From Anaerolineae bacterium (GTDB taxonomy: Bacteria > Chloroflexota > Anaerolineae > 4572-78 > J111), in contig JAHDWA010000066.1 of NCBI GenBank assembly GCA_023382535.1, forward strand, positions 1 to 49,503: a stretch of 49,503 nucleotides of DNA. The letters run 5' to 3'. Numbering within the stretch: the stretch's first letter is position 1; each line of letters begins with the position of its first letter. Position numbers and translations under genes: made by a program. Shown here piece after piece: positions 25,941-34,445 of this stretch. The notes under the pieces were generated by a model. The model ran no database searches. It was not told the DNA's origin and saw only the letters and a list, made by a program, of their open reading frames with translations.

Positions 25941-26378
25941 ATGGAAAACCAATTACATATTAGTGAGTTGGCCCGGCAAGTGGGTATGGCGCCCTCAATG
26001 ATACGCTACTACGAGGAAATTGGTTTGCTACCCCCAGCGGCCCGTAACGAGAGTGGCTACCGGATTTACAATGAAACCGATGTCGAACGCCTGCGCTTTA
26101 TCCAACGAGCGAAGGCGTTAGATTTTAGTTTGGAAGAGATCGGAGAGATTTTGGGCTTGCGCGAGCACGGTGACGCACCTTGTGCTTATGTGCTTAACCA
26201 AATTGAGGCCAAGATTGAAGAGATTGATCGCAAGATAGCGGCCTTGGTCCGGCTCAAAGCGGAGTTGGCGCAATTGCAGGGAGAAGCGGCTCGGTTGCCC
26301 TTGACTGAAATCGAAGCCAAAAGCTGTGTCTGCCATCTGATTGAGAATCAGCGGCTCATTACGCTAAGTGCAGATTGA
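25941..26378 (+). CDS. MerR-family metal-responsive regulator
   Basis: About 145 residues: an N-terminal MerR helix-turn-helix with SMIRYYEEIGLLPPA, a long coiled-coil dimer helix, and cysteines expected for metal sensing in GDAPCAYV and the C-terminal SCVCHLIE. The ATG at 25941 has GGAAGA upstream and the protein then begins in the usual way; the frame also runs back into the promoter, which is not coding. The cysteine pattern is of the MerR/PbrR/ZntR class rather than CueR's, but the exact metal cannot be told. The two nearly identical dyads here and at 26405 make it the likely regulator of itself and of the CcdA-HMA block. Confidence 0.9.
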   Translation: MENQLHISELARQVGMAPSMIRYYEEIGLLPPAARNESGYRIYNETDVERLRFIQRAKALDFSLEEIGEILGLREHGDAPCAYVLNQIEAKIEEIDRKIAALVRLKAELAQLQGEAARLPLTEIEAKSCVCHLIENQRLITLSAD

Positions 26379-26404
26379 GCTTGTTACCTGATTGATTTTG
26401 AGTC

Positions 26405-26435
26405 TTGACCTTCAAGCCGCTTGAAGGTGTATATT
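26405..26435 (+). promoter_or_regulatory. MerR-type promoter with 19-bp spacer (CcdA-HMA block)
   Basis: TTGACC (26405-26410), 19-bp spacer and TATATT (26430-26435), with the dyad CCTTCAAG-CCG-CTTGAAGG. Nearly the same operator as at 25874, hence the same regulator. Confidence 0.9.
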
Positions 26436-26464
26436 TTTAACCTGCAACTTAAACAAGCCAGGCG

Positions 26465-27243
26465 ATGGACGAGAGGATAGCCAGTATGGATGACCGCAGC
26501 ATGAGCGGAATGGATGCATTAATGTCGTCAGACAACGACCCAATGACATTGATCGGTTTATTAGTAGTGCCCATCATCTTTGGCTTGGTGGGGGCCATCA
26601 CCCCTTCCGCACTTGGGATCAATGCCGTCTTCCTGGGCTATGTGACTGGCAAGCCCCGGCCACGTCGTTTGTGGGAGTGGTTCCGTTTGCCCTGGCTCGG
26701 GCTGTCCTACTCACCACCCTCGGTCTGGCCTTTGGCTTGTTGGGGCAAGTGGTCGGTGATTTCGTGCGCGGCTACCAGCAGTTCATCGCCTGGGGTTTAA
26801 TTGCTTTGGGCATCCTCTTCGTCCTGAGCCGATTCCGACGGTTGCCCTTGCCCTACCTGAGCCTGGTCAACGACCGGGCGCCGATCAGCAACAGCAGTGC
26901 CCTGGCTTTGGGGGCGCTCTTTGGGCTGGACATTTCGGCCTGTACCAGTCCTCTGGTGTTCGCTCTCCTGGCTCAGACGGTGCTGGTGGGCGACTGGCTC
27001 TTTGGCATGGCCGCCCTTTTCCTCTTTGGCGTCAGCATGAGCCTGCCCCTATTGCTGGTGATGATGACTGAAGGGGCCAATCGCTGGCTGGTCGAGGCCA
27101 GTCGGCGCTATAAGACGGCTTTCTATCTGGTGGCCGGAGGTTTACTCATCCTGTTCGGCGCGGCCGAACTGTCGCCACAAGTGATGAGCCTTGTGGGCGG
27201 TTGGCTTGAGTATATTGCCCAACCCTTGTTGTCTTTAACGTAG
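26465..27243 (+). CDS. CcdA-like membrane protein, reading frame broken once
   Basis: Two overlapping frames together give one CcdA/DsbD-type protein: helix 1 region ITPSALGINAVFLGYVTGKP in the first frame, then from about 26690 the second frame continues with FALARAVLLTTLGLAFGLLG and four more helices. Adding one base near 26680-26690 (GTTCCGTTT) restores a single frame of about 259 residues. Where CcdA has the helix-1 cysteine (TPCALG) this protein has serine; a cysteine remains in SACTSPLV. So either it is a non-classical family member or the sequence has errors. The start could also be ATG 26486 with GAGAGG upstream. The HMA gene follows after 9 bp; metal control is indicated by the MerR-type promoter. 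Confidence 0.7.
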
Positions 27244-27252
27244 GAGGAAACG

Positions 27253-27702
27253 ATGCGACGAATAATATTGTGGCTATGGTTGTTGATTTTGAATTTGCTG
27301 TTCGTGATAGGAGGCGTTGCTCACGCCCAGGATAACCTGGAAACCATCACCCTCCCTGTCGAAGGGATGGTCTGCCCCTTCTGCGCCGCTGCCGTGGAAA
27401 ACATCTTGGGAAGCCTGGATGGCGTCGTGGAGGCCAAAGCTGATTATATCAAAGGATTAGCCACGGTCAGCTACGATCCGACTCGGGTCACTCCGACTCA
27501 AATGGTAGAGGCCATTAATACCAAATCTTTCTACCGAGCCAGTTTGCCTCGTCTGGAAGAGACAACCGTTGAAGGAACTAATAGGGTCAATCCGCTGCCT
27601 TTCTTGGTTGGCGGTGTGCTGATTGTGCTACTAGGTGTGGGAACCTGGTGGGTTACGGCGCGGCGGCAAGCCGGTCGAGCTACCAAATCCGAAACATCGT
27701 AA
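27253..27702 (+). CDS. Exported heavy-metal-associated (HMA) domain protein
   Basis: 149 residues: signal peptide to about 25, an HMA domain with motif GMVCPFCAAAV at about 38-48, and a C-terminal helix at about 115-135, so the domain is held on the outer face. AGGAGG lies 6 nt before the ATG. It probably binds Cu(I) or a similar soft metal and exchanges it with neighbours. Same operon as the CcdA-like gene, 9 bp downstream. Unlike the MerP of the mer operon it keeps both cysteines. Confidence 0.88.
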   Translation: MRRIILWLWLLILNLLFVIGGVAHAQDNLETITLPVEGMVCPFCAAAVENILGSLDGVVEAKADYIKGLATVSYDPTRVTPTQMVEAINTKSFYRASLPRLEETTVEGTNRVNPLPFLVGGVLIVLLGVGTWWVTARRQAGRATKSETS

Positions 27703-27744
27703 CGAAGCAATTAGGCAATAAGACACGCTTGAGGAGAGAAGACG

Positions 27745-27801
27745 ATGAGAAAATGGATTTTGACCGCTTGCCTGCTGTCAGCCAGTTGGATTTTGAAGTG
27801 A
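27745..27801 (+). CDS. Very short ORF, possibly a signal-peptide remnant
   Basis: GAGGAGAG precedes an ATG that opens an 18-codon frame coding a hydrophobic, signal-like peptide (starts MRKWILTACLL) and ends in TGA. It may be the leftover start of a lost exported protein between the HMA and Crp/Fnr genes. Translation beyond the TGA gives nothing recognisable. Confidence 0.35.
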   Translation: MRKWILTACLLSASWILK

Positions 27802-27823
27802 GAAAATCACGGAGGGCTTAAGC

Positions 27824-28501
27824 ATGTCGAAAGAGGTCCTGCTCAAGCGGATACCATTCTTCGCCAAGCTCTCAGAGAATGACCTGGCCATCCTGGCCGA
27901 CCACTTACATCGGCGGACCTACCCCAAAAATACGATCCTCTTCGATAAAGGCAGTCCGGCTCAAACCCTGTACCTCATCGAGTCAGGGCGGGTGCGGGTG
28001 TTTATCCCAAGCGAAACAGGAGAAGAGCTTTCCATGAACGTCTACGGAGCCGGGGATGTGGTCGGTGAGCTGTGCATTCTGGACGGCCTGCCTCGCTGCG
28101 CCAGCGCCATGACCATGGCGGACACGGTGGCTCTCACCCTCGACCGCGAGGATCTGCGACGCAGTGTGGCAGCTTCCCCCGGCATCGCCTTCGCCATCAT
28201 GGAAGTGCTGAGCACCCGGCTGCGCGCTGCCACCGAGTATACCGAGAGCCTGGCTTTCCTGGACGTCTACGGCCGGGTGGCCAGCCGGCTCCTGGAACTG
28301 GCGGCTCGTCCTGGAGGGGAGGCAGGCGGGAAGGAGATTGATATGGGGCTGACGCAAGAGGAGCTGGCGACGCTGGTGGGAGCCACTCACCGCAGCGTCA
28401 GCAAGGCCCTGGGCGTTTTCCAGGATCAGGGGTTGATCAAGCTGGGGAGAGGCAAGATTACCATTCTGGACCGAGCGGGTCTGGCAAGACGCGTGTATTG
28501 A
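27824..28501 (+). CDS. Crp/Fnr-family transcriptional regulator
   Basis: 225 residues: cyclic-nucleotide-binding-type sensor domain at about 8-120 (GSPAQTLYLIESGRVRVF, VVGELCILDGLPRC), dimer helix, and a C-terminal winged helix with recognition region ATHRSVSKALGVFQDQGLI. No N-terminal Fe-S cysteine cluster, so not a classical Fnr. AGGG lies before the ATG. Given the position between HMA and copper ATPase genes, it may control one of them; signal unknown. Confidence 0.9.
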   Translation: MSKEVLLKRIPFFAKLSENDLAILADHLHRRTYPKNTILFDKGSPAQTLYLIESGRVRVFIPSETGEELSMNVYGAGDVVGELCILDGLPRCASAMTMADTVALTLDREDLRRSVAASPGIAFAIMEVLSTRLRAATEYTESLAFLDVYGRVASRLLELAARPGGEAGGKEIDMGLTQEELATLVGATHRSVSKALGVFQDQGLIKLGRGKITILDRAGLARRVY

Positions 28502-28532
28502 ACGGAATCCTAAGCTACCCTTGCCGGTCAAT

Positions 28533-28566
28533 CCCGAAGTGAGAAAAGGTTCACCTTACTTCTGGG
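28533..28566. terminator. Imperfect hairpin after the Crp/Fnr gene
   Basis: CCCGAAGTGAG faces CTTACTTCTGGG with an 11-nt loop. No U-tract follows, so it may be a weak terminator or a regulatory element ahead of the ATPase gene. The remaining sequence up to 28649 holds the ATPase ribosome site (AAGGAG) and no other gene. Confidence 0.4.
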
Positions 28567-28649
28567 AACTGTTTCGTAGAACTTGCGGTCGAGATCAGGT
28601 ATCCTATGAGTGTTAAAAAACTTATCAAATTAACAGGTCAAGGAGATCG

Positions 28650-31145
28650 ATGATGACTATTCAAACTAAAACCCTGAAAGTAATAGGCGAACAAACCATG
28701 CACTGCGGCGGTTGTGAGCATAGCGTGAAATTTGTCCTGGGGCAGTTGCCCGGTGTCCAAAGCGTCGAGGCCAGCCATAAAACCCAGCAAATCAATCTGA
28801 CCTTTGACCCGCAGTTGCTAAACCTGGAGCAGGTCCATCAAGCGCTGGATCGGCTTGGCTATGAAGTCTCAACTCAGGACAGTACGCCGATTCACCAGAA
28901 TACCGCCAAGTCCGGTGATAGCCTGGTTCCAAGGAATGGGACGGCCAAATTGCAGATGAAGGTCGGGGGGATGCACTGCTCCTTATGCACCGAGTCGATC
29001 TGCAAAGCGGTCGGACGCCTTGATGGGGTCCAATCCGTGCAGGTCAGCATCGCCCATGAGGAAGCCCTCGTCGAATATGACCCGGCCCGAGTGAGCGCAG
29101 GGGAAATCGAGGGCGCTCTGGAGGATCTCGGCTATTCCGTCCACGCGCCAGACCAGGCCGAGATTTTTGCCCAGGAAGAGCACGAACTGCAAATGGCTCG
29201 ACGCAAAGCCATCGTGGCGGGTGGGCTCGTCCTGACTGCATCAGTCTTGATGGTCATCGCGCTGATAGCCGGTCCAACTCTGCTCGGAACGGTCCTGATG
29301 GGCGCACTGGCACTGTATGCCGCGTTGGGTCCGGCCCGGTTCATTATCGCGCGCAATGGCTGGCAGTCCATCCGCCGCGGCATTCTCAATCAAGACGTAC
29401 TGGTGTCAGCCTCGGCCCTGGGTGGCCTGCTCGGTGGCTTGGTCGGTTTGGGGGTTCCAGCGGCGCCGGCAGGTGGCTTTTTTGGCGCGACCGTGTTTGT
29501 GCTGGCGTTCCACCTCATCGGTGGCTACGTTTCCGTGATGGTCCATGTCCGCGCCTCCCAATCGGTGCGCCGGCTGCTGGCCTTAGAGCCGCAGACGGCT
29601 CGGCGGATCGAGGCGAACGGGAATGAGGTCGAGGTACCGCTGGATCGCCTGAAGGTCGGCGACCTGGTTCGGGTTCGACCGGGCGAACGAATCCCGGTGG
29701 ATGGCGTGACCGTGGAAGGCGCCTCCGCCATTGACGAAAGCTTGGTGACGGGTGAGCCGCTGCCCAAGGATAAGCTCCTCGGCGACCCGGTCATTGGTGG
29801 CTCGCTGAACCAGACCGGCAGTCTCGTGGTGCGGGTGACGGCGGTAGGCAAGGATACCTTCCTGCGCAGTGTCGCGCGCTACGTGGCCGAAGCGCGGGCC
29901 ATGAAGCCGGGCATTTTGCGGCTGGTGGACCAGGTCTTGCTCATTTACGTCCCCGCCGTCTTTGCCGCCAGTGCGGCCGGGCTGCTCCTCTGGAGCGCCG
30001 GTTCCTGGCTCTGGGCGGGGGAGCCGGAGGTGCTGCGGGCTAGCTTCGCCGCCTTGAGTGTCCTGATTATGGGCTATCCCTGCGCGCTCGGCATGGCAAC
30101 GCCCTTGGCGATTGTCCGGGCCAGCGGTGAAGCGGCTAAACGCGGGATACTGATGCGCTCCGGTGAAGCTTTCCAGGTCTTCAAAAACGTCAATACCATC
30201 GTCTTTGACAAGACGGGAACCCTGACGGAAGGCAAGCCCAGCCTGGTTAACTGCCTGGCGCCAGGGGGTGATACCCAAGAGGTGTTGCGCCTGGCCGCCA
30301 GCGCGGAGATACTCTCTGAGCATCCCCTGGCCCAGGCCGTGGTCACTGCGGCTCAGGCGCAAGCGCTCACGTTGGCGACGCCGACGCATTTTGAGGCTCG
30401 ACCGGGGCGGGGGGTGATAGCCATGGTTGAGGGATATCAGGTCCTGATAGGCACCCCTCGCTTCTTGGCCGAGGAACACCTGGATACCGCTGCCCTCCAA
30501 CCCTTACTAGAGCAGGTACAAGTGCAGGGACAAACGGCGGTTTTGGTGGCCGTGGATGGACAGGCGACTGGCGTGCTGGCCCTCGCTGACCAAATCAAGT
30601 CCGACGCGCCGGCAACCATCGCGCGGTTACATGACCAGGGGCTGAGCGTGGTCTTGATAACGGGCGATAACTGGCGGACCGCCCGAGCCGTCGCTGAAGC
30701 GGTTGGGATCGGGCGGTTGGAGGCCGAGGTGCTGCCCGGGGCCAAGGCGGAGGAGATCCGTCGCCTTCAGGCGCAAGGGGCACGGGTGGCGATGGTTGGC
30801 GATGGCATCAATGACGCCCCCGCCCTGATGCAGGCTGATGTGGGGATTGCCATCGGGGCTGGGACCGACATAGCGATAGATGCGGCGGATGTGGTCTTGG
30901 TCAGCAACCATCTCAGCACCCTAATTGAGGCTCGCGAACTCGCCCGACGGAGCTACCAATTGACGGCTACCAATGTGGGCTTGGCGCTCAGCTTCAACGG
31001 CATCGGTGTCCTGGCGGCGATCACTGGGGTAGTCTACCCGGTCTGGGCCATGCTGGCGATGGCCGTCAGCGTGAGTGTGGTGCTGACCAACTCGTTTGCT
31101 GGCCGGCTCCTACCCAGGCGCATGCTGGCCGCCAAGCACAGGTGA
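28650..31145 (+). CDS. Heavy-metal P1B-type ATPase (copper-type) with YPC motif
   Basis: 831 residues. Two N-terminal HMA domains carry CGGC (about 22-25) and CSLC (about 110-113). Eight helices follow. The phosphorylation motif DKTGT lies at about 519, the GDGIND hinge at about 716, and the actuator-domain TGEP near 372. The transmembrane metal motif, CPC in copper ATPases, is YPC here ([11 protein letters not shown], about residue 475): one codon difference, TAT instead of TGT. It exports a soft metal, probably Cu(I), possibly with altered specificity. AAGGAG precedes the ATG pair. It converges with the btuD remnant. Confidence 0.93.
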   Translation: MMTIQTKTLKVIGEQTMHCGGCEHSVKFVLGQLPGVQSVEASHKTQQINLTFDPQLLNLEQVHQALDRLGYEVSTQDSTPIHQNTAKSGDSLVPRNGTAKLQMKVGGMHCSLCTESICKAVGRLDGVQSVQVSIAHEEALVEYDPARVSAGEIEGALEDLGYSVHAPDQAEIFAQEEHELQMARRKAIVAGGLVLTASVLMVIALIAGPTLLGTVLMGALALYAALGPARFIIARNGWQSIRRGILNQDVLVSASALGGLLGGLVGLGVPAAPAGGFFGATVFVLAFHLIGGYVSVMVHVRASQSVRRLLALEPQTARRIEANGNEVEVPLDRLKVGDLVRVRPGERIPVDGVTVEGASAIDESLVTGEPLPKDKLLGDPVIGGSLNQTGSLVVRVTAVGKDTFLRSVARYVAEARAMKPGILRLVDQVLLIYVPAVFAASAAGLLLWSAGSWLWAGEPEVLRASFAALSVLIMGYPCALGMATPLAIVRASGEAAKRGILMRSGEAFQVFKNVNTIVFDKTGTLTEGKPSLVNCLAPGGDTQEVLRLAASAEILSEHPLAQAVVTAAQAQALTLATPTHFEARPGRGVIAMVEGYQVLIGTPRFLAEEHLDTAALQPLLEQVQVQGQTAVLVAVDGQATGVLALADQIKSDAPATIARLHDQGLSVVLITGDNWRTARAVAEAVGIGRLEAEVLPGAKAEEIRRLQAQGARVAMVGDGINDAPALMQADVGIAIGAGTDIAIDAADVVLVSNHLSTLIEARELARRSYQLTATNVGLALSFNGIGVLAAITGVVYPVWAMLAMAVSVSVVLTNSFAGRLLPRRMLAAKHR

Positions 31146-31226
31146 TACGCACCCCTGAACATACCCCAGGGAGCGGACAAATATCGTAGCGAGGCGCATC
31201 CGCTTCCCAGGAGTGATCCGTCCCGA

Positions 31227-31479
31227 TCATGGATGGTTTTCACGCTGATGAATGAGCGCCCCCACGTTCTTTGGGAAAACAGTAAGGTAAGGTTTGCCCG
31301 TTGCCGGGTGAATTCGCACTTCTGACCAGACGCCGTAAACAGCGCGAATAAGATCAGGCTGTAGCACTTCTATGGGTGTTCCGGAAGCTGCAACTGCCCC
31401 TGCACACAGCACACAGAGGCGGTCACAGTAAAAAGCGGCCAGGTTAAGGTCGTGGGGTGCAGCCAGGGTGGTCAAAACT
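31227..31479 (-). pseudogene. btuD: btuD 3' part, separated by IS607 insertion
   Basis: C-terminal quarter of an ABC ATPase: beginning at the element's left edge it reads VLTTLAAPHDLNLAAFYCDR, which contains the switch histidine (H-loop, HDLN), and ends with the tail PYLTVFPKNVGALIHQ. Joined to the part at 33890-34445 it gives a complete BtuD-type protein (…KSLGVT-VLTTLAA…). The split falls between the D-loop and the H-loop, so neither part alone can hydrolyse ATP normally. Confidence 0.88.
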
Positions 31480-31538
31480 GTTAATTCAAATAGCATCATA
31501 TAGTTGCATGTAGCCTCATGTTGTAATATACTTCGCCT

Positions 31539-32222
31539 ATGACTGAGAAATTACTCTCTATTCGCGAAGCCAGAAAATATCTGAACGTCAGCCGAGCTAC
31601 GATTGACCGATGGCAGGCCAAAGGCGCTCTCCATCCCACTTACACTCCTGGCGGACATCGCCGTTTTCGCGAGGCGGATTTGCGGGCCGCGATGGGCTTA
31701 GAGGAACAATTAATAACGGACCGCAATCGGGCGGTGATTTACGCCCGGGTGTCCACGCGCAAACAAGCGGACAGCGGCCACCTTACCCGGCAAGAGGAAC
31801 GGCTGGTGACCTATGCCGTCAAACAAGGCTATCAGGTTGTAACCAGTCTGACTGAGATCGCTTCCGGGGTCAACGAACGCCGCCCGCAGTTACGCCAGGG
31901 ACTGCAACTGATCGCCGACAAACAGGCTGATATCTTGGTGGTTGAGTTCAAGGACAGGTTAGCCCGGTTTGGTTACGAGTACCTGGACCTGTTTGTCACG
32001 ACTTTGGGAGGTCGCATCGAGGTGATGGAGGCGGCAGAAACCAGGTCGCCCAATGTGGATCTGGTGGATGACCTGATTACCATCATGACCTCCTTCAGTG
32101 CCCGCATTTATGGCCAACGCGGTAAACGGGTTAGTCATCAGGTGAGCAAGATATTACGAGAGGAGTTACAAGATGATTCTGGTAATGACATTACAGGGGA
32201 CGATTCACAACCTGAGCGATGA
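31539..32222 (+). CDS. tnpA: IS607-family serine recombinase TnpA
   Basis: 227 residues. The N-terminus is a MerR-type helix-turn-helix (SIREARKYLNVSRATIDRWQ), the catalytic resolvase domain follows with the nucleophile Ser72 in YARVSTRKQ and the conserved EFKDRLARFG. Small size and N-terminal DNA-binding domain are diagnostic of IS607 transposases. It catalyses excision to a circle and integration with little target preference. Its last 50 bp overlap tnpB. Confidence 0.95.
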   Translation: MTEKLLSIREARKYLNVSRATIDRWQAKGALHPTYTPGGHRRFREADLRAAMGLEEQLITDRNRAVIYARVSTRKQADSGHLTRQEERLVTYAVKQGYQVVTSLTEIASGVNERRPQLRQGLQLIADKQADILVVEFKDRLARFGYEYLDLFVTTLGGRIEVMEAAETRSPNVDLVDDLITIMTSFSARIYGQRGKRVSHQVSKILREELQDDSGNDITGDDSQPER

Positions 32223-33630
32223 GGCTGACACGGCCCTGGTCAGGACGGCCCGCATCTTTCAGGGGGCCCGGCGGACAGCTTACAGGCGGCTGAACGAGGG
32301 GCTACAACGGGATGACATCGAGCCCGGCCTGCGCAACCGTTTTCGGCTGGATGCCCGTTTTGCCCGGGACGCCATTCTGGAAGCCGAGGCCAACCGCAGT
32401 TCTATGCAGGAACTCATGCCGGAATATTTGGCTAACACTCAGCGCAAGATAGCCAAAGTGGAGGCTCGGCTGAAGGATTATCGCACCGGCAAGCGCCAAC
32501 CAAAACGGGTCACCTTGGAGGCGGCTCTGATCGGGCTGGAGCACCGCTTGACGAAACTGCAGGCCAAACAGGATATATGGCAGGCTCACCTGGATGCGGG
32601 AACAACGCCCATGCCCATTTTTGGCGGCGCAGCGGCCTTTCACACCCGGCGAAAAGGTCAAATATCGCGCGCTACCTGGCGGGCTCGCCGCCGGGCGCAG
32701 TTCTGGAGCCGGGGCGAGAAACACAAGGATGGCAACCAGCACGCGCGGATTATCCCCAAGGAAGACAGTTTCACCATCTCTATTGCCACGTTACCAATGG
32801 TGGAGGGTCGGCTGACCTATGTCAGCGCCGATCTGTGGCTGCCGCAAGAAAAGCGAGATTTGCTGAGAGCAGGGCTGGCTAATGCTTATTCGGTGAGACT
32901 GATCCGTAGTCGAGTGGGCTGGAAAGCACATATCACGATACGAGAACAGGTGAGGGGCGAGCTATTGAACGTTGTACCCGATACTGCGATCACCGGGGGA
33001 TTGGATGGCAATACCGACCGGTTGACCGTCGTCGCCATCAGTCCTCAAGGGAATCTACTGGCCCGACAGACGGTCTGGATGCCCAATCTGGGTGATATGC
33101 GAGCGAATAAGGCTGGCCTGGTGATTGGCCAGGCTTTGACTGAAGCTCTGAAATGGCTCTCCCAACAGGGGGCCACTTGCCTGGTCGTGGAGAAACTCAA
33201 ATTTGCCCAGGACCATGACACCCATCACCGCTCCAACCGCTCGATCTCCAAGTTCCGTAGTACGATGGTCAAACTGGCGATTCGACTGGCTTTGCGGCAA
33301 GGCATTAGCGTCGTTCAAATCAATCCGGCTTACACGTCTGTCATCGGTAAACATAAATATGTTGCCTCTTACGGAATGAGCGGTCACGAAGCGGCTGCTT
33401 ACGTGATTGCCCGGCGAGGTCAGGGTCGGGCGGAACGACTACCCAAAGAAATCGTGACTCAGTTCCCGCAGTTACGGGAATGGTTGATCGCCGCAGCGAA
33501 AGCCAAACCGGCGAAAGATCGGGAACGGGCCAAGTTCTTGAGATGGGCTGAGAAATTAGCCGACTGGAAAAACCAGCACCCCTGGTCGCTCTGGTCGATC
33601 TGGGATAAGGCGACGAGCCTTATCGCTTAA
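32173..33630 (+). CDS. tnpB: TnpB-family RNA-guided nuclease of the IS607 element
   Basis: 485 residues. The RuvC-like active site shows Asp278 in GGLDGN and Glu339 in LVVEKLKF; the third acidic position is in the region SGHEAAAYVIARRG, where the usual DxNAA is replaced by HEAAA, so the third catalytic residue is uncertain. No CxxC zinc ribbon lies between, unlike classical TnpB; this fits the TnpB-related subgroup with NPAYTS and SxHxAAA motifs. By analogy to characterised TnpB proteins it would cut the empty donor site under guidance of the element's RNA. Overlaps tnpA by 50 bp. Confidence 0.9.
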   Translation: MILVMTLQGTIHNLSDEADTALVRTARIFQGARRTAYRRLNEGLQRDDIEPGLRNRFRLDARFARDAILEAEANRSSMQELMPEYLANTQRKIAKVEARLKDYRTGKRQPKRVTLEAALIGLEHRLTKLQAKQDIWQAHLDAGTTPMPIFGGAAAFHTRRKGQISRATWRARRRAQFWSRGEKHKDGNQHARIIPKEDSFTISIATLPMVEGRLTYVSADLWLPQEKRDLLRAGLANAYSVRLIRSRVGWKAHITIREQVRGELLNVVPDTAITGGLDGNTDRLTVVAISPQGNLLARQTVWMPNLGDMRANKAGLVIGQALTEALKWLSQQGATCLVVEKLKFAQDHDTHHRSNRSISKFRSTMVKLAIRLALRQGISVVQINPAYTSVIGKHKYVASYGMSGHEAAAYVIARRGQGRAERLPKEIVTQFPQLREWLIAAAKAKPAKDRERAKFLRWAEKLADWKNQHPWSLWSIWDKATSLIA

Positions 33631-33885
33631 AAATGATTTATTAAGCTTGGCCGTGCGCGGGTGTTTCCCACGGAAGGATTAGCTCGCGTTCCGGCAGGTA
33701 GGGGCCCTAACAGGGCGCTCAGGGCTGACTTCGGCAGTAGGCCGATGTCGGATTTATCCCCTTGAGGTCGACTCAGCGGTGGGATTCCGCTTTCCTAGCG
33801 AGGGACTGTTCCCTCAAAGTGCGCCCCAGTTTCCAGGTCTTGGGACGTGACGCCTGCTACTATTTGAGGCGGTTTTGGAAACCTG
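33631..33885 (+). ncRNA. Putative omega RNA (reRNA) region of the IS607 element
   Basis: About 255 nt of GC-rich, hairpin-rich, non-coding sequence directly behind tnpB, ending at the right edge of the element. This is where TnpB guide RNAs are encoded, with the guide taken from the flank, here beginning near 33886 in btuD (GTTACGCCAAGGCTC). Visible short stems include GGGTGTTTCCC and GGGGCCCTAACAGGGCGC-type pairings. The 45-nt end segment recurs, about 87% identical, at 49450-49494. Assignment is by position and analogy. Confidence 0.6.
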
Positions 33886-33889
33886 GTTA

Positions 33890-34445
33890 CGCCAAGGCTC
33901 TTTACCAGTTCCAGAATCTCCAGTTGGTAGTAGATGTCAAGATGATTGGTCGGCTCATCTAAAACGAGGAATTTGGCCTGCTGCGCCAGGGCGCGGGCTA
34001 TCAGCACCCGCTGTTTTTCACCACCGGAGAGGGTCAGAAACGAACGTCGGGCCAAATCGCACAGCCCTACCCGCGCCAGGGCCTCATCTACCAACCGAAA
34101 ATCTTCCTCGCTATCCCGATCAAACATGGTTTTGTGGGGATAGCGACCCATGAGCACCATTTCTTGCACCGAAAAATCAAAGTCGCCGCTCTGTTCCTGC
34201 ATCACCACGGCCATGCGCCGGGCCGCCTCACGGGCCGATAGCCACCAGACATCGGTCTCGTCCAGGTGAATGAGCCCGGCCTCGGGCTTGAGGATGCGGT
34301 AAATGGTCCGCAGCAAACTCGACTTGCCGCTGCCGTTGGGACCAAGCAGACCCACAAACTCGCCCGGCTTCACTTGAAGCGTAACCTCATCCACAATTTT
34401 TCTGGCCTCAACCGACCAGGTGACCGCGTCAACCTGAAGTTTCAT
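33890..34445 (-). pseudogene. btuD: btuD 5' part (ABC ATPase), cut by IS607 insertion
   Basis: N-terminal three quarters of an iron/cobalamin-type ABC ATPase: Walker A GPNGSGKS, Q-loop VVMQEQ, signature LSGGEKQR, Walker B KFLVLDEP and D-loop THLD are all present, then the frame enters the element after KSLGVT and ends in unrelated sequence. The H-loop half lies at 31227-31479. Start overlaps btuC by 4 bp. With the ATPase split, the importer should be inactive unless the element excises or another ATPase substitutes. Confidence 0.9.

Larger units (their letters stand above)
31480..33889 (+). mobile_element. IS607-family element inserted in btuD
   Basis: About 2.4 kb with a serine-recombinase tnpA overlapping a tnpB, and a structured 3' region. 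Both junctions with btuD carry GTTA (31480-31483 and 33886-33889), so the exact crossover cannot be placed within these four bases. The interrupted reading frame closes perfectly when the element is removed. No terminal inverted repeats were seen, as usual for IS607. A related right end appears at 49450-49503. Confidence 0.9.

Noticed and set aside
27745..27824. UGA readthrough of the 18-codon ORF as another selenoprotein
   Set aside because: The sequence after the TGA is the leader and an out-of-frame part of the Crp/Fnr gene with no family features.
28983..30911. Several long minus-strand frames opposite the P-type ATPase
   Set aside because: High-GC shadow frames with no ribosome sites and no recognisable domains; the plus-strand gene is complete.
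33795..33889. C-terminal tail of the btuD 5' part as genuine protein
   Set aside because: This stretch is element sequence; the native continuation is found at 31227-31479.
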